The position numbers were made by a program, and so were the translations under genes. The notes beneath the pieces were generated by a model. That model had not been told where the DNA came from. It saw only the letters and a program-made list of their open reading frames with translations, and did no database searches. Source: Streptomyces sp. P9-A4 (GTDB lineage: Bacteria; Actinomycetota; Actinomycetes; Streptomycetales; Streptomycetaceae). Taken from it: a stretch of DNA of 64,000 nucleotides. Of the stretch, positions 41,611 through 50,102 are shown piece after piece (within the stretch, counting starts at the first letter, position 1; each line of letters opens with the position of its first letter). The DNA lies in contig NZ_JAZIFY010000002.1 of NCBI RefSeq assembly GCF_036634195.1, positions 124,001 through 188,000 on the forward strand. Direction: 5' to 3'.

Positions 41611-42809
41611 GCGGACGCCCCGGCGGCGAGCCGCCGCTCCGCGAGCTCGGCGAGCAGCGCCGCCTGGCGGTGGAGCACCCGGTCGTCGAACATGGCCCGC
41701 GGGGAATGGTTCTGCGGCGCCTTTTCCACGTCCACGCCCTCGGGCGCCGCGCCGACCAGCAGCATCGCGCCGGGCACCTTGTTCAGCACCAGGGAGAAGT
41801 CCTCCGAACCGCTCGCGGGCTGGGGGGCGTGCCACACCTCGCCCGGGCCGAACAGGTCGCGCGCCGTCTCCAGGGCGAACTCCGTCGCGGCCGGCTCGTT
41901 GACCGTGACCGGGTAGAGCATCTCGTACTCCACGTCCGCCTCCAGGCCGTGCGCGGCCGCGATCCCGCGCACCAGGCGCGGCAGCCCCTGGGCCAGCCGC
42001 TCGTGGTTGGCTTCCGAGTAGCTGCGTACGGTCGCCTCGAACTCGGCCGTGTCCGGGATGACGTTGTGCTGCGTACCTGCGTGCAAGCGTCCGACGGTCA
42101 CCACCACCGGGTCGAAGATGTCGAAGGTACGCGTCACCCAGTTCTGCAGCGCGGTCACCATCTCGCAGACCGCGGGCACCGGGTCCTTGGTGTGGTGCGG
42201 GGCCGAACCGTGCCCGCCTTCGCCCCGCACCGTCACCCGCAGGACGTCGGATGCCGTCATGACGGTGCCGGGCCGGGACGCGACCCAGCCGCCCGGCAGG
42301 CGGTTGGCCGACACATGGAGCGCGAAGGCCGCGTCGAGCCGCTTGCCCGCCGCGTCCAGGACACCCTCGTCGATCATCGCGCCCGCGCCGTTGTGCCCCT
42401 CCTCGCCCGGCTGGAACATGAACACCACATCGCCCTGGAGGCTCTCCCGGCGGTCCGCGAGCAGCGTCGCCGCGCCGACGAGTCCGGCGGTGTGCAGATC
42501 GTGCCCGCAGCCGTGCATCCGGCCCGGCACCTCGGAGGCGTACTCCACCCCGGTGAGTTCGTTCACCGGCAGTGCGTCCATGTCGCCCCGCAGCAGGACC
42601 GCCCCGCCGGGACGGCCACCCCGCAGCACGGCCGTGACGGAGGTCAGCTCCCGGCCGAGCGTGATGTCGAGCGGGAGACCGTCGAGCGCGGCGAGGACCT
42701 TCTCCTGCGTACGCGGCAGCCGCAGACCGAGCTCCGGCTCGCGGTGGAGCGAGCGGCGCAGCCGCACGAGATCGGGCTGGAGTTCCCTGGCGCGTTCCAG
42801 TACGGACAT
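41607..42809 (-). CDS. M20 family metallohydrolase (amidohydrolase / aminoacylase type)
   Basis: 400 residues, with AGGAGG upstream of the ATG. Metal-site motifs are present: LLRGDMDALPV, MHGCGHDLHTAGLVGAA, FMFQPGEEGHNGAGAMI and GSEDFSLVLNKVPGAMLLVG. The dimerisation domain holds GEGGHGSAPHHTKDPV. The family hydrolyses N-acyl amino acids, hippurate-like amides or IAA conjugates. It forms an operon with the downstream MFS gene and is divergent from an Lrp/AsnC gene 104 bp away, its probable regulator. Confidence 0.9.
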   Translation of the reverse strand: MSVLERARELQPDLVRLRRSLHREPELGLRLPRTQEKVLAALDGLPLDITLGRELTSVTAVLRGGRPGGAVLLRGDMDALPVNELTGVEYASEVPGRMHGCGHDLHTAGLVGAATLLADRRESLQGDVVFMFQPGEEGHNGAGAMIDEGVLDAAGKRLDAAFALHVSANRLPGGWVASRPGTVMTASDVLRVTVRGEGGHGSAPHHTKDPVPAVCEMVTALQNWVTRTFDIFDPVVVTVGRLHAGTQHNVIPDTAEFEATVRSYSEANHERLAQGLPRLVRGIAAAHGLEADVEYEMLYPVTVNEPAATEFALETARDLFGPGEVWHAPQPASGSEDFSLVLNKVPGAMLLVGAAPEGVDVEKAPQNHSPRAMFDDRVLHRQAALLAELAERRLAAGASA

Positions 42810-42913
42810 GCTGCGTCAACCTCCTGGTACGGTTCCGGCTTTCGGTGAGGCAAGACTGAAGTACTCACCATCCTGTCGGCTCTGAATCGCAGGAAACACG
42901 CAAGGAGCATCGA

Positions 42914-44014
42914 ATGACGCAGCATTCCGCACACGGCGTGGTACGGGCGCTCGACGACGTCGACCAGGCCCTGGTGCACGCGCTGCAGATCGCCCCACGG
43001 GCCGGGTGGAACGAGATCGGCGCCGTACTCGGCCTCGACGCCGTGACCGTGGCCCGCCGCTGGCACCGGCTCACCGAAGCCGGCGCCGCCTGGATCAGCT
43101 GCTCCCCGTCCCCCGCCCTCGCCGCGGCGGGACAGGGACTGCTCGCCTTCGTCGAGGTGGACTGCGCCAGCGGCAGCCTGCTGACCGTGGCCCAGGCTCT
43201 CGCCCAGCTGCCCCACGTCACTGCCGTCGAACACGTCAGCGGAGACCGCGACCTGCTGCTCACCGTGATGGCCCCGGACCTCGCGGCACTCACCCACTGG
43301 ATGACCCGCGGCATCGGCACCATGGCGGGCATCGTCGCCAGCCGCACCCACCTCGCCAGCACCGTCTACACAGAGGGCAGCCGCTGGCGGCTGCGCGCCC
43401 TCGACCGCACCCAGATCGCCCGCCTCACCGACACCGACACCGCCCGCACCGAGGCACCCGTCTTCCCGCTCACCGACCTGGACCACGCCCTCGTCGCCGC
43501 CCTATCCATGAACGGCCGCGCCACCTACCGCGCGCTCGCCGACGCCTGCGGGGCGAGCCCGGACACGGTCCGCCGACGACTCGGCCGGCTCTTCGCCGCC
43601 GGCACGCTCCAGACCCGCTGCGAGGTCGCACGCCCCCTGTCTGAGTGGCCGGTCACGGTGATCCAATGGGGGCGCGCGGCCGCGGGGGAGCTGGAACGCG
43701 TCTCGCGCGGAGTCACCGGCGCCCGGGAGGTACGGCTGTGCGCCGGCGTCACCGGCCGGAACAACGTCCTCATCATCGCCTGGGTGAAGTCCCTCACCGA
43801 CGTGCAGCGCTTCGAGGTACGACTCGCCCAGCGCGTTCCCGGCCTGGAGATCACCGACCGGGCCGTGGCCCTGTGGCCGCTGAAGCTCAGCGGCCATCTC
43901 CTCGACGAACAGGGCTACCGCATCGGCGGCGTCCCTCTGGACGTTCGCACCGCCGGAGCAACCCCCGGCCCTAGCCTGGAAGGCTGGGAGTCCAGCCGCT
44001 CTCTGTGGCCGTGA
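42914..44014 (+). CDS. Lrp/AsnC-family regulator with duplicated domains
   Basis: 366 residues, AAGGAG 6 nt before the ATG. Two copies of the Lrp layout are fused: helix-turn-helix 1 (IGAVLGLDAVTVARRWHRL, about 38-56) and its ligand domain, then helix-turn-helix 2 (YRALADACGASPDTVRRRLG, about 205-224) with a second ligand domain (NNVLIIAWVKSLTDVQRFE). Tandem Lrp proteins are known in Streptomyces. Its divergent position suggests control of the M20/MFS operon in response to an amino acid or acyl amino acid. Its last 44 nt overlap the opposite-strand gene that follows. Confidence 0.9.
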   Translation: MTQHSAHGVVRALDDVDQALVHALQIAPRAGWNEIGAVLGLDAVTVARRWHRLTEAGAAWISCSPSPALAAAGQGLLAFVEVDCASGSLLTVAQALAQLPHVTAVEHVSGDRDLLLTVMAPDLAALTHWMTRGIGTMAGIVASRTHLASTVYTEGSRWRLRALDRTQIARLTDTDTARTEAPVFPLTDLDHALVAALSMNGRATYRALADACGASPDTVRRRLGRLFAAGTLQTRCEVARPLSEWPVTVIQWGRAAAGELERVSRGVTGAREVRLCAGVTGRNNVLIIAWVKSLTDVQRFEVRLAQRVPGLEITDRAVALWPLKLSGHLLDEQGYRIGGVPLDVRTAGATPGPSLEGWESSRSLWP

Positions 44015-45005
44015 GGGGGTTGCATGGGACCCCCTGGGCCAAGTCGCCGAGGGATCGCTCGGCCTGCCAGCGGGCCCGCACCACGCCGTCGCTGTCAGGC
44101 ACGACAGCGGAGAACAGAGGAACACGATCATCGGCGTACACGGACAGAAGCGCTGCAGCGTCGGCACCGGCTATCCGAGCAGCCAGCTCCGGTAACTCGT
44201 CTTTGTCAGCGACGGCGCTGTGGATCTGGCCGTCCTCGCCCTGCCAGACACCCTCGATGAGGCCCTCGGCAGGGAGGGCTTCGAGGACGGCAGCGATGTC
44301 GGAGGACAGGTCCGGCCACACGGCCAGGCGGGCGCGGGGAGCGAGAGCGGCGCGAACCGTATCGATGGTGTCGCTGGTGAGGCGATGCCATCGCGAGGCG
44401 TTCTGGACGTACACCTCTTCCAGGAGTCCCGCGCGACCGCAGGCAACTGCCCCGTGCAGACCAGCCCAGAAATCGTCGTCGCCCGGCCGTAGGACGCCGT
44501 CCTCCTCGGGTACGAAGTCGTAAGGGGAAGCGTCCAGGCGTTCTGGGAACAGCCCGAGCTCACGGGTGCGGGCAAGTGCTACGTGGCAGGGCCGACTGCT
44601 GCCGACGTAGAGGTACTGGTCCCACCCGACGTGCACAGCGAACGCCCCCTCCGCCTCCAGTCGGCACCAGGCACCGCTGTCCCGCAGCATGAGCCGCACC
44701 AGCTCTACCCCGGTGTCCAGCGACACCTCTGCTCCGTCGTGGAAGCCGGCGAGACCGCCCGGGAGGAGCGTGCCGAGACCGAAGCCGTCCAGAGGCGCCT
44801 CAACACCGAAATGGACGAGCGACGAAACCTCTGGCTCGCGGACAGACAGACGGTCGATACCGGCATCCGCGGCAAACGCCTGAAGATAGGCCGCCTCGAC
44901 CTCGCCGTGATCGCTGATGGTGTCCTCGGCGCCGGTGTAGTGCCCGTGAACGTCAAGCTCGACGGGGTCGTACTTACTGACGCGATGGACGTAGGGGAGT
45001 TGCAC
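43971..45005 (-). CDS. Actinobacterial protein of an S1-containing family, C-terminal domain missing
   Basis: 345 residues from GTG 45005 (LPYVHRVSKYDP); an in-frame ATG at 45113 is possible. Conserved-looking segments are YTGAEDTISDHGEVEAAYLQ, AFAVHVGWDQYLYVGSSRPC and LLEEVYVQNASRWHRL. In the relatives I recall, this part is followed by a DRDW.FL linker and a C-terminal S1 RNA-binding domain. Here the sequence changes to GDLAQGVPCNPLTATESG and stops, so the S1 domain is absent. The 3' end overlaps the Lrp gene by 44 nt on the opposite strand. Confidence 0.65.
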   Translation of the reverse strand: MQLPYVHRVSKYDPVELDVHGHYTGAEDTISDHGEVEAAYLQAFAADAGIDRLSVREPEVSSLVHFGVEAPLDGFGLGTLLPGGLAGFHDGAEVSLDTGVELVRLMLRDSGAWCRLEAEGAFAVHVGWDQYLYVGSSRPCHVALARTRELGLFPERLDASPYDFVPEEDGVLRPGDDDFWAGLHGAVACGRAGLLEEVYVQNASRWHRLTSDTIDTVRAALAPRARLAVWPDLSSDIAAVLEALPAEGLIEGVWQGEDGQIHSAVADKDELPELAARIAGADAAALLSVYADDRVPLFSAVVPDSDGVVRARWQAERSLGDLAQGVPCNPLTATESGWTPSLPG

Positions 45006-45188
45006 GCCGCCATCTTCCAGCGCTCCCTGAGGAAGTGCCACGGATTTGAGACAGGGCGTCGGCACGCGCTCTGAGACCCCACCCAGAACCTGCTGGTCAG
45101 TACGCCGCTCCATGACACGAGCCCCGAGACCCTACAGGCGTGCTCCCAGGCTATGCAGAACCCGCCCGTGATCGCACGCCCCCTGCGG

Positions 45189-45449
45189 CTATCCGGTGAC
45201 GCGGACCCGAAGCTCGTACCGGGCGCCGCCGCTGATCGCCTCCGCCTGCTCGGTGAGGTCGGCGGTCGTAAAGCCGAGGAGAGCGCGGTCGGCGGCCGCG
45301 CGGAGCAGAGGCACGATCTCGTTGACCGGCCGGCCCCGGTGCGAGACGGCGAGGTCGGCGAAGGCCTGCTGATATGAGGTGCCGTATCTGCGGGTGGGGT
45401 CGGCGAGGAGGTGGTGCATGTCGCTCGCGGGGATGGTGATGTCGCCCAT
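45189..45449 (-). CDS. Small conserved-looking protein of unknown function
   Basis: 86 residues from ATG 45449 (GDITIPASDMHHLLADPTRR). The frame is open further upstream but without coding character. The segment RYGTSYQQAFADLAVSHRGR and the acidic/aliphatic C terminus suggest a folded helical protein. No family was recognised. It stands alone between the truncated gene at 43971-45005 and an IS remnant. Confidence 0.55.
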   Translation of the reverse strand: MGDITIPASDMHHLLADPTRRYGTSYQQAFADLAVSHRGRPVNEIVPLLRAAADRALLGFTTADLTEQAEAISGGARYELRVRVTG

Positions 45450-45688
45450 GACGGCTCCCGTACGTCCGCTCGTCTGCGGTGTGGACGCGGTTGTTCCGTC
45501 GGGGCTGCGGGCACCCCACACGTATGGACGAGTAGAAGATACGGCGGGCGATACGGGACGCACAGAGGGACTCAGGCTTCCCTCAGACCCCCTTCGAAGC
45601 CTGGATTTTGATCATCGTGATAGCAGTCGTGGTCTACCGCCATGGCTGGCCCTGGAACTGGTAACCGCAGGCGAGGACTTCACGGCGC

Positions 45689-45985
45689 CCCCTGGCTGAG
45701 CCAGGTGTGGGCGACGGCGATGGTGACGATGAACGCCCAGTCGGCGTCCCAGCGGCCGTAGGACCAACCACAAGGGCAGGTGGCTACGTACTGCCACCTG
45801 CCCTGGAATTGGAGATCGGCGCGTCGTTCGTAGCGGTTGCGGAGCCGTTTGAACTGGTGCAGCCAGGCGAAGGCGCGCTCGACCACCCAGCGCACCTTTC
45901 CCAGTCCGGAACCGTGAGCGACGCCGCGCCGGGCGATCAACGCCGTACGGAGCACCGGCCCAGGACGGAGAGGTCTGAGGGTTCT
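45689..45985 (-). pseudogene. IS5-family transposase C-terminal remnant
   Basis: The minus strand reads ARRGVAHGSGLGKVRWVVER and AFAWLHQFKRLRNRYERRAD, the Glu-containing end of IS5-type transposases. After that the frame carries unrelated sequence. Neither the N-terminal domain nor terminal repeats are seen. The flanks (45450-45688 and 45986-46119) hold no recognisable gene. Confidence 0.65.
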
Positions 45986-46119
45986 GTCCTCTGGGGTCGA
46001 TGGCCGCTGAGCTGCAACGGTGCAGAGCCGCACTATGTCAACACCATTGACCGGGCTGAGCATGGCTTGTCTAGGATCTGGCATACCGCCACGCCAGCCC
46101 CACAGCCTTACGGAGTACC

Positions 46120-46614
46120 GTGATTTCCCCAGAGCCACAGACCGCCGCATGGCCGGGTTTCACCCCCGCCCTCAACTTCGCCTTCGAGGTCCGCGCCTTC
46201 CTCGCCCCCTCACTGCACATCGGGCACGGTTCCGGCGAAATTACCGAGTACGTCCCCATCACCGGTGGCACTGTCGATGGCCCCCGCCTGCGCGGCACTG
46301 TCCTGGCCGGCGGCGGCGACTGGTGCGACAGACGCGGCGGGGTCTACCAGCTCGACGCCCGATACCTCCTTCAGGCCGATGACGGCGCGGTCATCGACAT
46401 CACCAACCGCGGTTACTACCACGAGGACGACCCCACCGCCCCCGCCCAGTACGACGGCGCCCTGCAGGTGTCCGAGGCAGGTGTGTACTACCGAACCTCC
46501 CCCGTCTTCCGCACCGCCGCCCCCGCCCATCTCTGGCTCGCCCGCACCGTCTTCATCGGCCTCGCCCGCGGCGACGACTCCGAAGTCGCCATCCGCTTCT
46601 ACTCCGTGACCTGA
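46120..46614 (+). CDS. DUF3237 family protein
   Basis: 164 residues from GTG 46120 with CGGAG upstream. It shows the DUF3237 pattern: HGSGEITEYVPITGGTVDGP (about 35-54), GDWCDRRGGVYQLDARYLLQ, DGAVIDITNRGYY and VYYRTSPVFRTAAPAHLWLA. DUF3237 proteins are small beta-barrels of unknown or debated function, often near catabolic genes. It stands between IS remnants and has no obvious operon partner. Confidence 0.8.
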   Translation: MISPEPQTAAWPGFTPALNFAFEVRAFLAPSLHIGHGSGEITEYVPITGGTVDGPRLRGTVLAGGGDWCDRRGGVYQLDARYLLQADDGAVIDITNRGYYHEDDPTAPAQYDGALQVSEAGVYYRTSPVFRTAAPAHLWLARTVFIGLARGDDSEVAIRFYSVT

Positions 46615-46694
46615 CCGCCGTCGCGACAAGCCGCAGAGGAAAGCCTCCCGGGAGCGTCCAGCTGGAACAGCCGCCGATCGTGCCGGCGGGCCCT

Positions 46695-47747
46695 AACGAG
46701 CTCGTGCATGGTTAGCGGTGGTGCGTCGAGGGGTGCGGTTCCGCCTCGTATTCACATTCGCTCATCGGCTGCGAGGGTGATGGTTTGCTGGTGTGACAGC
46801 AGATCGGCGATGGCTTGGACGGTGTCGGTCATGTGCTCGCGGCGGCCGTGGTGGCGGGCGAGCGCTCGCCACTTCTTCAGGTGCGCGATGCCGTGCTCGA
46901 CCCGGATGCGGCGGGAGGAGTGAGCTTTGCGCCGGCGTTCGTGCATCTCCTCATACCAGTCGGGGGCGTCCTTCTTGAACTTGCGGTGTGGCGGCGTCAC
47001 GACTCCACCGCCGGTCTGGGCGCCGAGCCCTTGATAGCCGGCATCGGCAAGGATTTCGACAACGGGCCCGTCCGCCAGGAGTTTGACCAGCCCTAACTGG
47101 CGGGCATGGGTGATGTCCGCGCAGCTGGCCGGCTGGGCCGGGCTGCAGAACAGCAGCCTTCCGCCGGCGTCCGTGACGACCATGGACTTCACCACGTTCT
47201 GTCCATTCTTGCCGGAGATGAACTTCTCCCGGTCCTTGCTTCCCGCGGCGGGTCTTCGGACCCGGATCTCGGTGCCGTCGATGATCCCGGTCTGCCCGCT
47301 CGCGCCGAGATAATCGACGACCTCGGCGAGACTACGGAGCCGGACGCCAGGCGCGATGGTGCAGCCTCTTTCGGAGAGCAGTGGCCGCACCTCACCGATT
47401 GCACGCGTGACGGTGGAACGGTCGACACCGAACCAGCAGGCCAGTACATCGTGGGTGGCACCGTGGCGAAGGTGGACGAGCGTGGCCAGCAGCCGATCGA
47501 CGAAGACCAGCTTGCGCTTCGCCCCGGCGCCCACCGCCCGGCGCCGCGCTCGCGACGCGAGCCCAGCCTGATGCCGTTCATGCCACAACGGGCCTACCTC
47601 GGCAACGAGTTCAGCCATCACCTCGGACGCCAGCCCCGTGATCTGTCGACCTCGGATGATCGCCGCACGTACCCGGTTCCCCACCACACAGACCATGTCA
47701 ACAATCACAGCCTCGACGCACCACCGCTAACCACGCACGAGCTCGTT
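46695..47747 (-). mobile_element. IS5-type insertion sequence with 36-bp inverted repeats
   Basis: 1,053 bp bounded by 46695-46730 and 47712-47747, which match at 35 of 36 positions in inverted orientation (AACGAGCTCGTGC... and ...GCACGAGCTCGTT). One intact transposase gene fills the interior. No flanking direct repeat was recognised. Confidence 0.8.
46752..47708 (-). CDS. IS5-family transposase (HTH_Tnp_4 / DDE_Tnp_4 type)
   Basis: 318 residues. A helix-turn-helix part (GATHDVLACWFGVDRSTVTR) is followed by the DDE domain: QTGIIDGTEIRVRRP (first Asp), VVEILADAGYQGLG (second Asp) and RIRVEHGIAHLKKWRALARH (Glu). It is intact and bounded by near-perfect terminal repeats, so the element could be active. 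Confidence 0.85.
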   Translation of the reverse strand: MIVDMVCVVGNRVRAAIIRGRQITGLASEVMAELVAEVGPLWHERHQAGLASRARRRAVGAGAKRKLVFVDRLLATLVHLRHGATHDVLACWFGVDRSTVTRAIGEVRPLLSERGCTIAPGVRLRSLAEVVDYLGASGQTGIIDGTEIRVRRPAAGSKDREKFISGKNGQNVVKSMVVTDAGGRLLFCSPAQPASCADITHARQLGLVKLLADGPVVEILADAGYQGLGAQTGGGVVTPPHRKFKKDAPDWYEEMHERRRKAHSSRRIRVEHGIAHLKKWRALARHHGRREHMTDTVQAIADLLSHQQTITLAADERM

Positions 47748-47779
47748 GGGCGGCGCACGCCGCCTGACCGCGCTGCGGT

Positions 47780-47819
47780 GATCACCCGACAAAGGCGGTA
47801 CGGAGAATGTCGGGTGATC
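47780..47819. promoter_or_regulatory. Large palindrome upstream of dioxygenase gene
   Basis: 12-bp perfect arms (GATCACCCGACA and its complement) with a 16-nt spacer, ending 28 nt before the ATG at 47848. The distance fits an operator overlapping the promoter or a 5' leader hairpin. The nearby IS ended 32 bp earlier, so the site belongs to the gene downstream. Confidence 0.6.
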
Positions 47820-47847
47820 GGGGCAGGTATCGCCGCACGATGGGGGC

Positions 47848-48660
47848 ATGGATGACACGACCTTGGTTTCCCGTTTCCTCCGCGACGGTTTCGTGAAGTT
47901 GGAGGGCGCCGTCGCGCCGCGCGTGGCCGCAGACTGTGCGCGGCTGCTGTGGCGGGAGACGGGCTGCGACCCGGACGACCCGTCGACGTGGACGCAGCCC
48001 GTGCACTGGGTGGGCGGCATGGCTCAGGGACCGTTTGCCGCCGCTCCCAACTCCCCGTCCCTGCAACACGCGTACGACCTGCTCGTCGGCACGGAACGCT
48101 GGGAGCCGCGCTACTCGCTGGGCACGTTCCCGCTGCGCTTTCCGCACGAGGAGGAGCCGGACGACGCGGGCTGGCACATCGAGGGAAGCTATCTGCCGGA
48201 GGGCGAGAGCTGGTACTTCACGAATCTGCGCTCCCGGGGCCGGGCGCTGCTGATGCTGTTCCTGTTCAGCGAGGTCGGCGAGGAGGACGCCCCGACCCGG
48301 ATCCGGGTCGGTTCACACCTCGACGTGCCGAAGGTGTTGGAGAAGTACGGGGAGGACGGGGCGAGCGGCCTGACCCTCGCCCCCGATCTGGTGGCGGCGT
48401 CCGACCACCGGCCACTCGCCCTTGCGACCGGGTCCCCGGGCGACGTCTTCCTGTGCCATCCGTTCCTAGTGCACGCGGCGCAACCGCACCGTGGGGTGCG
48501 GCCACGCTTTATGGCGCAGCCGCCGCTGATGCCGGCAGCACCGTACGAACTGGAGCGGGCCGACGGCGCGTACTCACCCGTGGAGATTGCGATCCGCCGG
48601 GGTCTTGGACAGGACGCTCCCGGTCCAGACAGAGACCGCACCGACCGCAGCCCCGGATAG
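47848..48660 (+). CDS. Phytanoyl-CoA dioxygenase-like Fe(II)/2-oxoglutarate enzyme
   Basis: 270 residues. The iron-binding facial triad can be read as HIE in DDAGWHIEGSYLPEGESWYF (His and Glu near 109-111) and the distal His in CHPFLVHAAQPHRGVRPRF, whose Arg would bind 2-oxoglutarate. Usual members have HxD; here the acidic ligand is Glu. The family hydroxylates lipids, antibiotics and other small molecules. The gene is monocistronic and preceded by a large palindrome. The last 20 residues are Asp/Arg/Gly-rich and probably disordered. Confidence 0.82.
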   Translation: MDDTTLVSRFLRDGFVKLEGAVAPRVAADCARLLWRETGCDPDDPSTWTQPVHWVGGMAQGPFAAAPNSPSLQHAYDLLVGTERWEPRYSLGTFPLRFPHEEEPDDAGWHIEGSYLPEGESWYFTNLRSRGRALLMLFLFSEVGEEDAPTRIRVGSHLDVPKVLEKYGEDGASGLTLAPDLVAASDHRPLALATGSPGDVFLCHPFLVHAAQPHRGVRPRFMAQPPLMPAAPYELERADGAYSPVEIAIRRGLGQDAPGPDRDRTDRSPG

Positions 48661-48723
48661 ACAGGCTTCGCGACCATCGCCGGCAAGGTGGTCGTGAAAG
48701 GGGAAAGAGAAAGGAGGCCGGGC

Positions 48724-48810
48724 ATGCTGGAGCGGCTGAACCAGGCCATGGAGCACATCGAGGGCCATCTCGACCAGGACCTCCAAATGGGTCAGCTCGC
48801 GGGCGGCGGC
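48724..48810 (+). pseudogene. N-terminal remnant of AraC-family regulator
   Basis: ATG 48724 begins LERLNQAMEHIEGHLDQDLQ, the usual start of AraC/effector-binding regulators, where the next residues should form the first helix-turn-helix. Instead the sequence turns into unrelated frames after about 28 residues. Confidence 0.55.
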
Positions 48811-49305
48811 CAGGACGTGAGTGGAGTCGGTGCGCTGCCGCCCGTGCTCCCTGAGCACCCGACGGACCTCACCCGCTCCAGGGCCAGGTCGAGAAGGCTG
48901 TCGGCTCGATCGCCCTCGCGCAGACGGTCACGACGGGTTCGGACCCGTGCAGCACAAGTCCAGCGTGGTCAAGAAAGCCTGACCGCGCACGACCTCGGAC
49001 CATCGCGGGCCGAGCACCGATACAGGTGGTCCTGTCCTCGGCGGAGGATGGGACCACCTGTCTGTTTGCACCTTGGTTCGCGCGGTGGGCCCACACGTCC
49101 TTGCGTCTGAAGGCGGCAAGCTGGAGCGAGAGGGCGTGGACAGCCATGGTGACGGCGTTCGATCACGGCAACGAGTACACCTACGCCGTCAGACGGTAGC
49201 CCTCATGATCGCGAGGACCTCGTCGCGCAGAGAGTCCGCGTGGGCCGGCTGCCAGCCGGGCACATTTCCATAGAAAGCAGGACAGGTCGCTCTCGACTCG
49301 CCGCC
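48811..49305. other. Gene-poor region with fragments and a hairpin
   Basis: About 500 bases of debris between the AraC remnant and the TetR gene. One frame ends DGFGPVQHKSSVVKKA near 48979 and another ends MVTAFDHGNEYTYAVRR near 49199; both look like C-terminal tails of lost genes that I cannot identify. A hairpin lies at 49022-49061. Confidence 0.4.
49022..49061. terminator. Hairpin with 11-bp arms
   Basis: Arms ACAGGTGGTCC and GGACCACCTGT, with an inner CCTC/GAGG pairing, followed by TCTGTTT on the plus strand. It probably terminated a gene of which only the C-terminal tail remains just upstream. Confidence 0.6.
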
Positions 49306-49995
49306 CTATGTCTGGACCGGGGTGCTCGAATGGTGGACAGTGAGTGAGTTGGCGGGCCGACTGCCCGGGGCGTGCGCGGCGGTGTGACCCGATGCGGCAT
49401 GGCGGTCCCAGAGGTTGTCCAGGTGCGCGTGGAGGACGTCCTGTGCCTCCTGCGAGGTGAGGCGGCCGATGAGGACATGGGCGGTGAGGCCGTCGGCGAG
49501 GGCGAGGAGGGCGTGGGCCTCGCGCCGCGGGTCGACGGGCACGGTGCTTCCGGTGCTCTCGCCGACTTCCCGGATGAGCCGGGTGAACGTATCCAGCAGG
49601 GGTGCATAGCCGGCCTTCAGAGTGTCCGCGAGCGGCTCGCTGACCGCGGCCTGTGCGAGGAAGGCGAGCCAGACCCGTGCCTCGGCGTGGCGCTCCTCCC
49701 GGAGCAGCGCGACTTCGGTGACCGCGTACCCCAGGGCGGTGGCGGGCGACTGGGCCGGGCTCCGGACCAGACTCGCCCGGGCGCGTTCGGTGACCCGCTC
49801 GCCGATGCTCCCGAGGGTGAACACGAGCATCTCCTCCTTGCTGCGGAAGCAGCGCTGCACGGCGCCCATCGACACCCGCGCGCGAGCAGCGACGTCGCGC
49901 AGGGTCACGCCCTCAAGGCCGTGCTCGTCGGCGAGGAGGCAGACCGCCTCGGCGATGCGATGGCGCCGTTCCTCGTGGTCAACCTGCCTGGGCAT
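49306..49995 (-). CDS. TetR-family repressor
   Basis: 229 residues from ATG 49995, chosen over the ATG at 50010 because GGAGGT stands 7 nt before it. The helix-turn-helix is GVTLRDVAARARVSMGAVQR (about 30-49), followed by CFRSKEEML. The C-terminal ligand domain is all-helical. It is divergent from the amidase gene, and a 24-bp palindrome lies in the 107-bp space between them, so it probably represses the amidase and itself until a ligand, perhaps an amide, appears. Confidence 0.9.
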   Translation of the reverse strand: MPRQVDHEERRHRIAEAVCLLADEHGLEGVTLRDVAARARVSMGAVQRCFRSKEEMLVFTLGSIGERVTERARASLVRSPAQSPATALGYAVTEVALLREERHAEARVWLAFLAQAAVSEPLADTLKAGYAPLLDTFTRLIREVGESTGSTVPVDPRREAHALLALADGLTAHVLIGRLTSQEAQDVLHAHLDNLWDRHAASGHTAAHAPGSRPANSLTVHHSSTPVQT

Positions 49996-50056
49996 GCCCG
50001 GGACCTCCATGGTGCGGCGCTCTATTCGATGCGGTCGTATCGGTTCCCAGGATGCA

Positions 50057-50080
50057 GTTCCGATGCAAGCGCATCGGAAC
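50057..50080. promoter_or_regulatory. TetR-type operator
   Basis: Perfect palindrome with 10-bp arms GTTCCGATGC and GCATCGGAAC around AAGC, between the divergent TetR and amidase genes and 23 nt before the amidase ATG. Size and placement are those of a TetR-family operator. Confidence 0.75.
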
Positions 50081-50102
50081 GTGAACGAGGAGGACGGGAG
50101 TC

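Noticed and set aside
40141..42819. Single 892-residue protein covering MFS and M20 regions
   Set aside because: The first 400 residues are an out-of-frame reading of the M20 gene; the MFS gene starts at the GTG overlapping the M20 stop.
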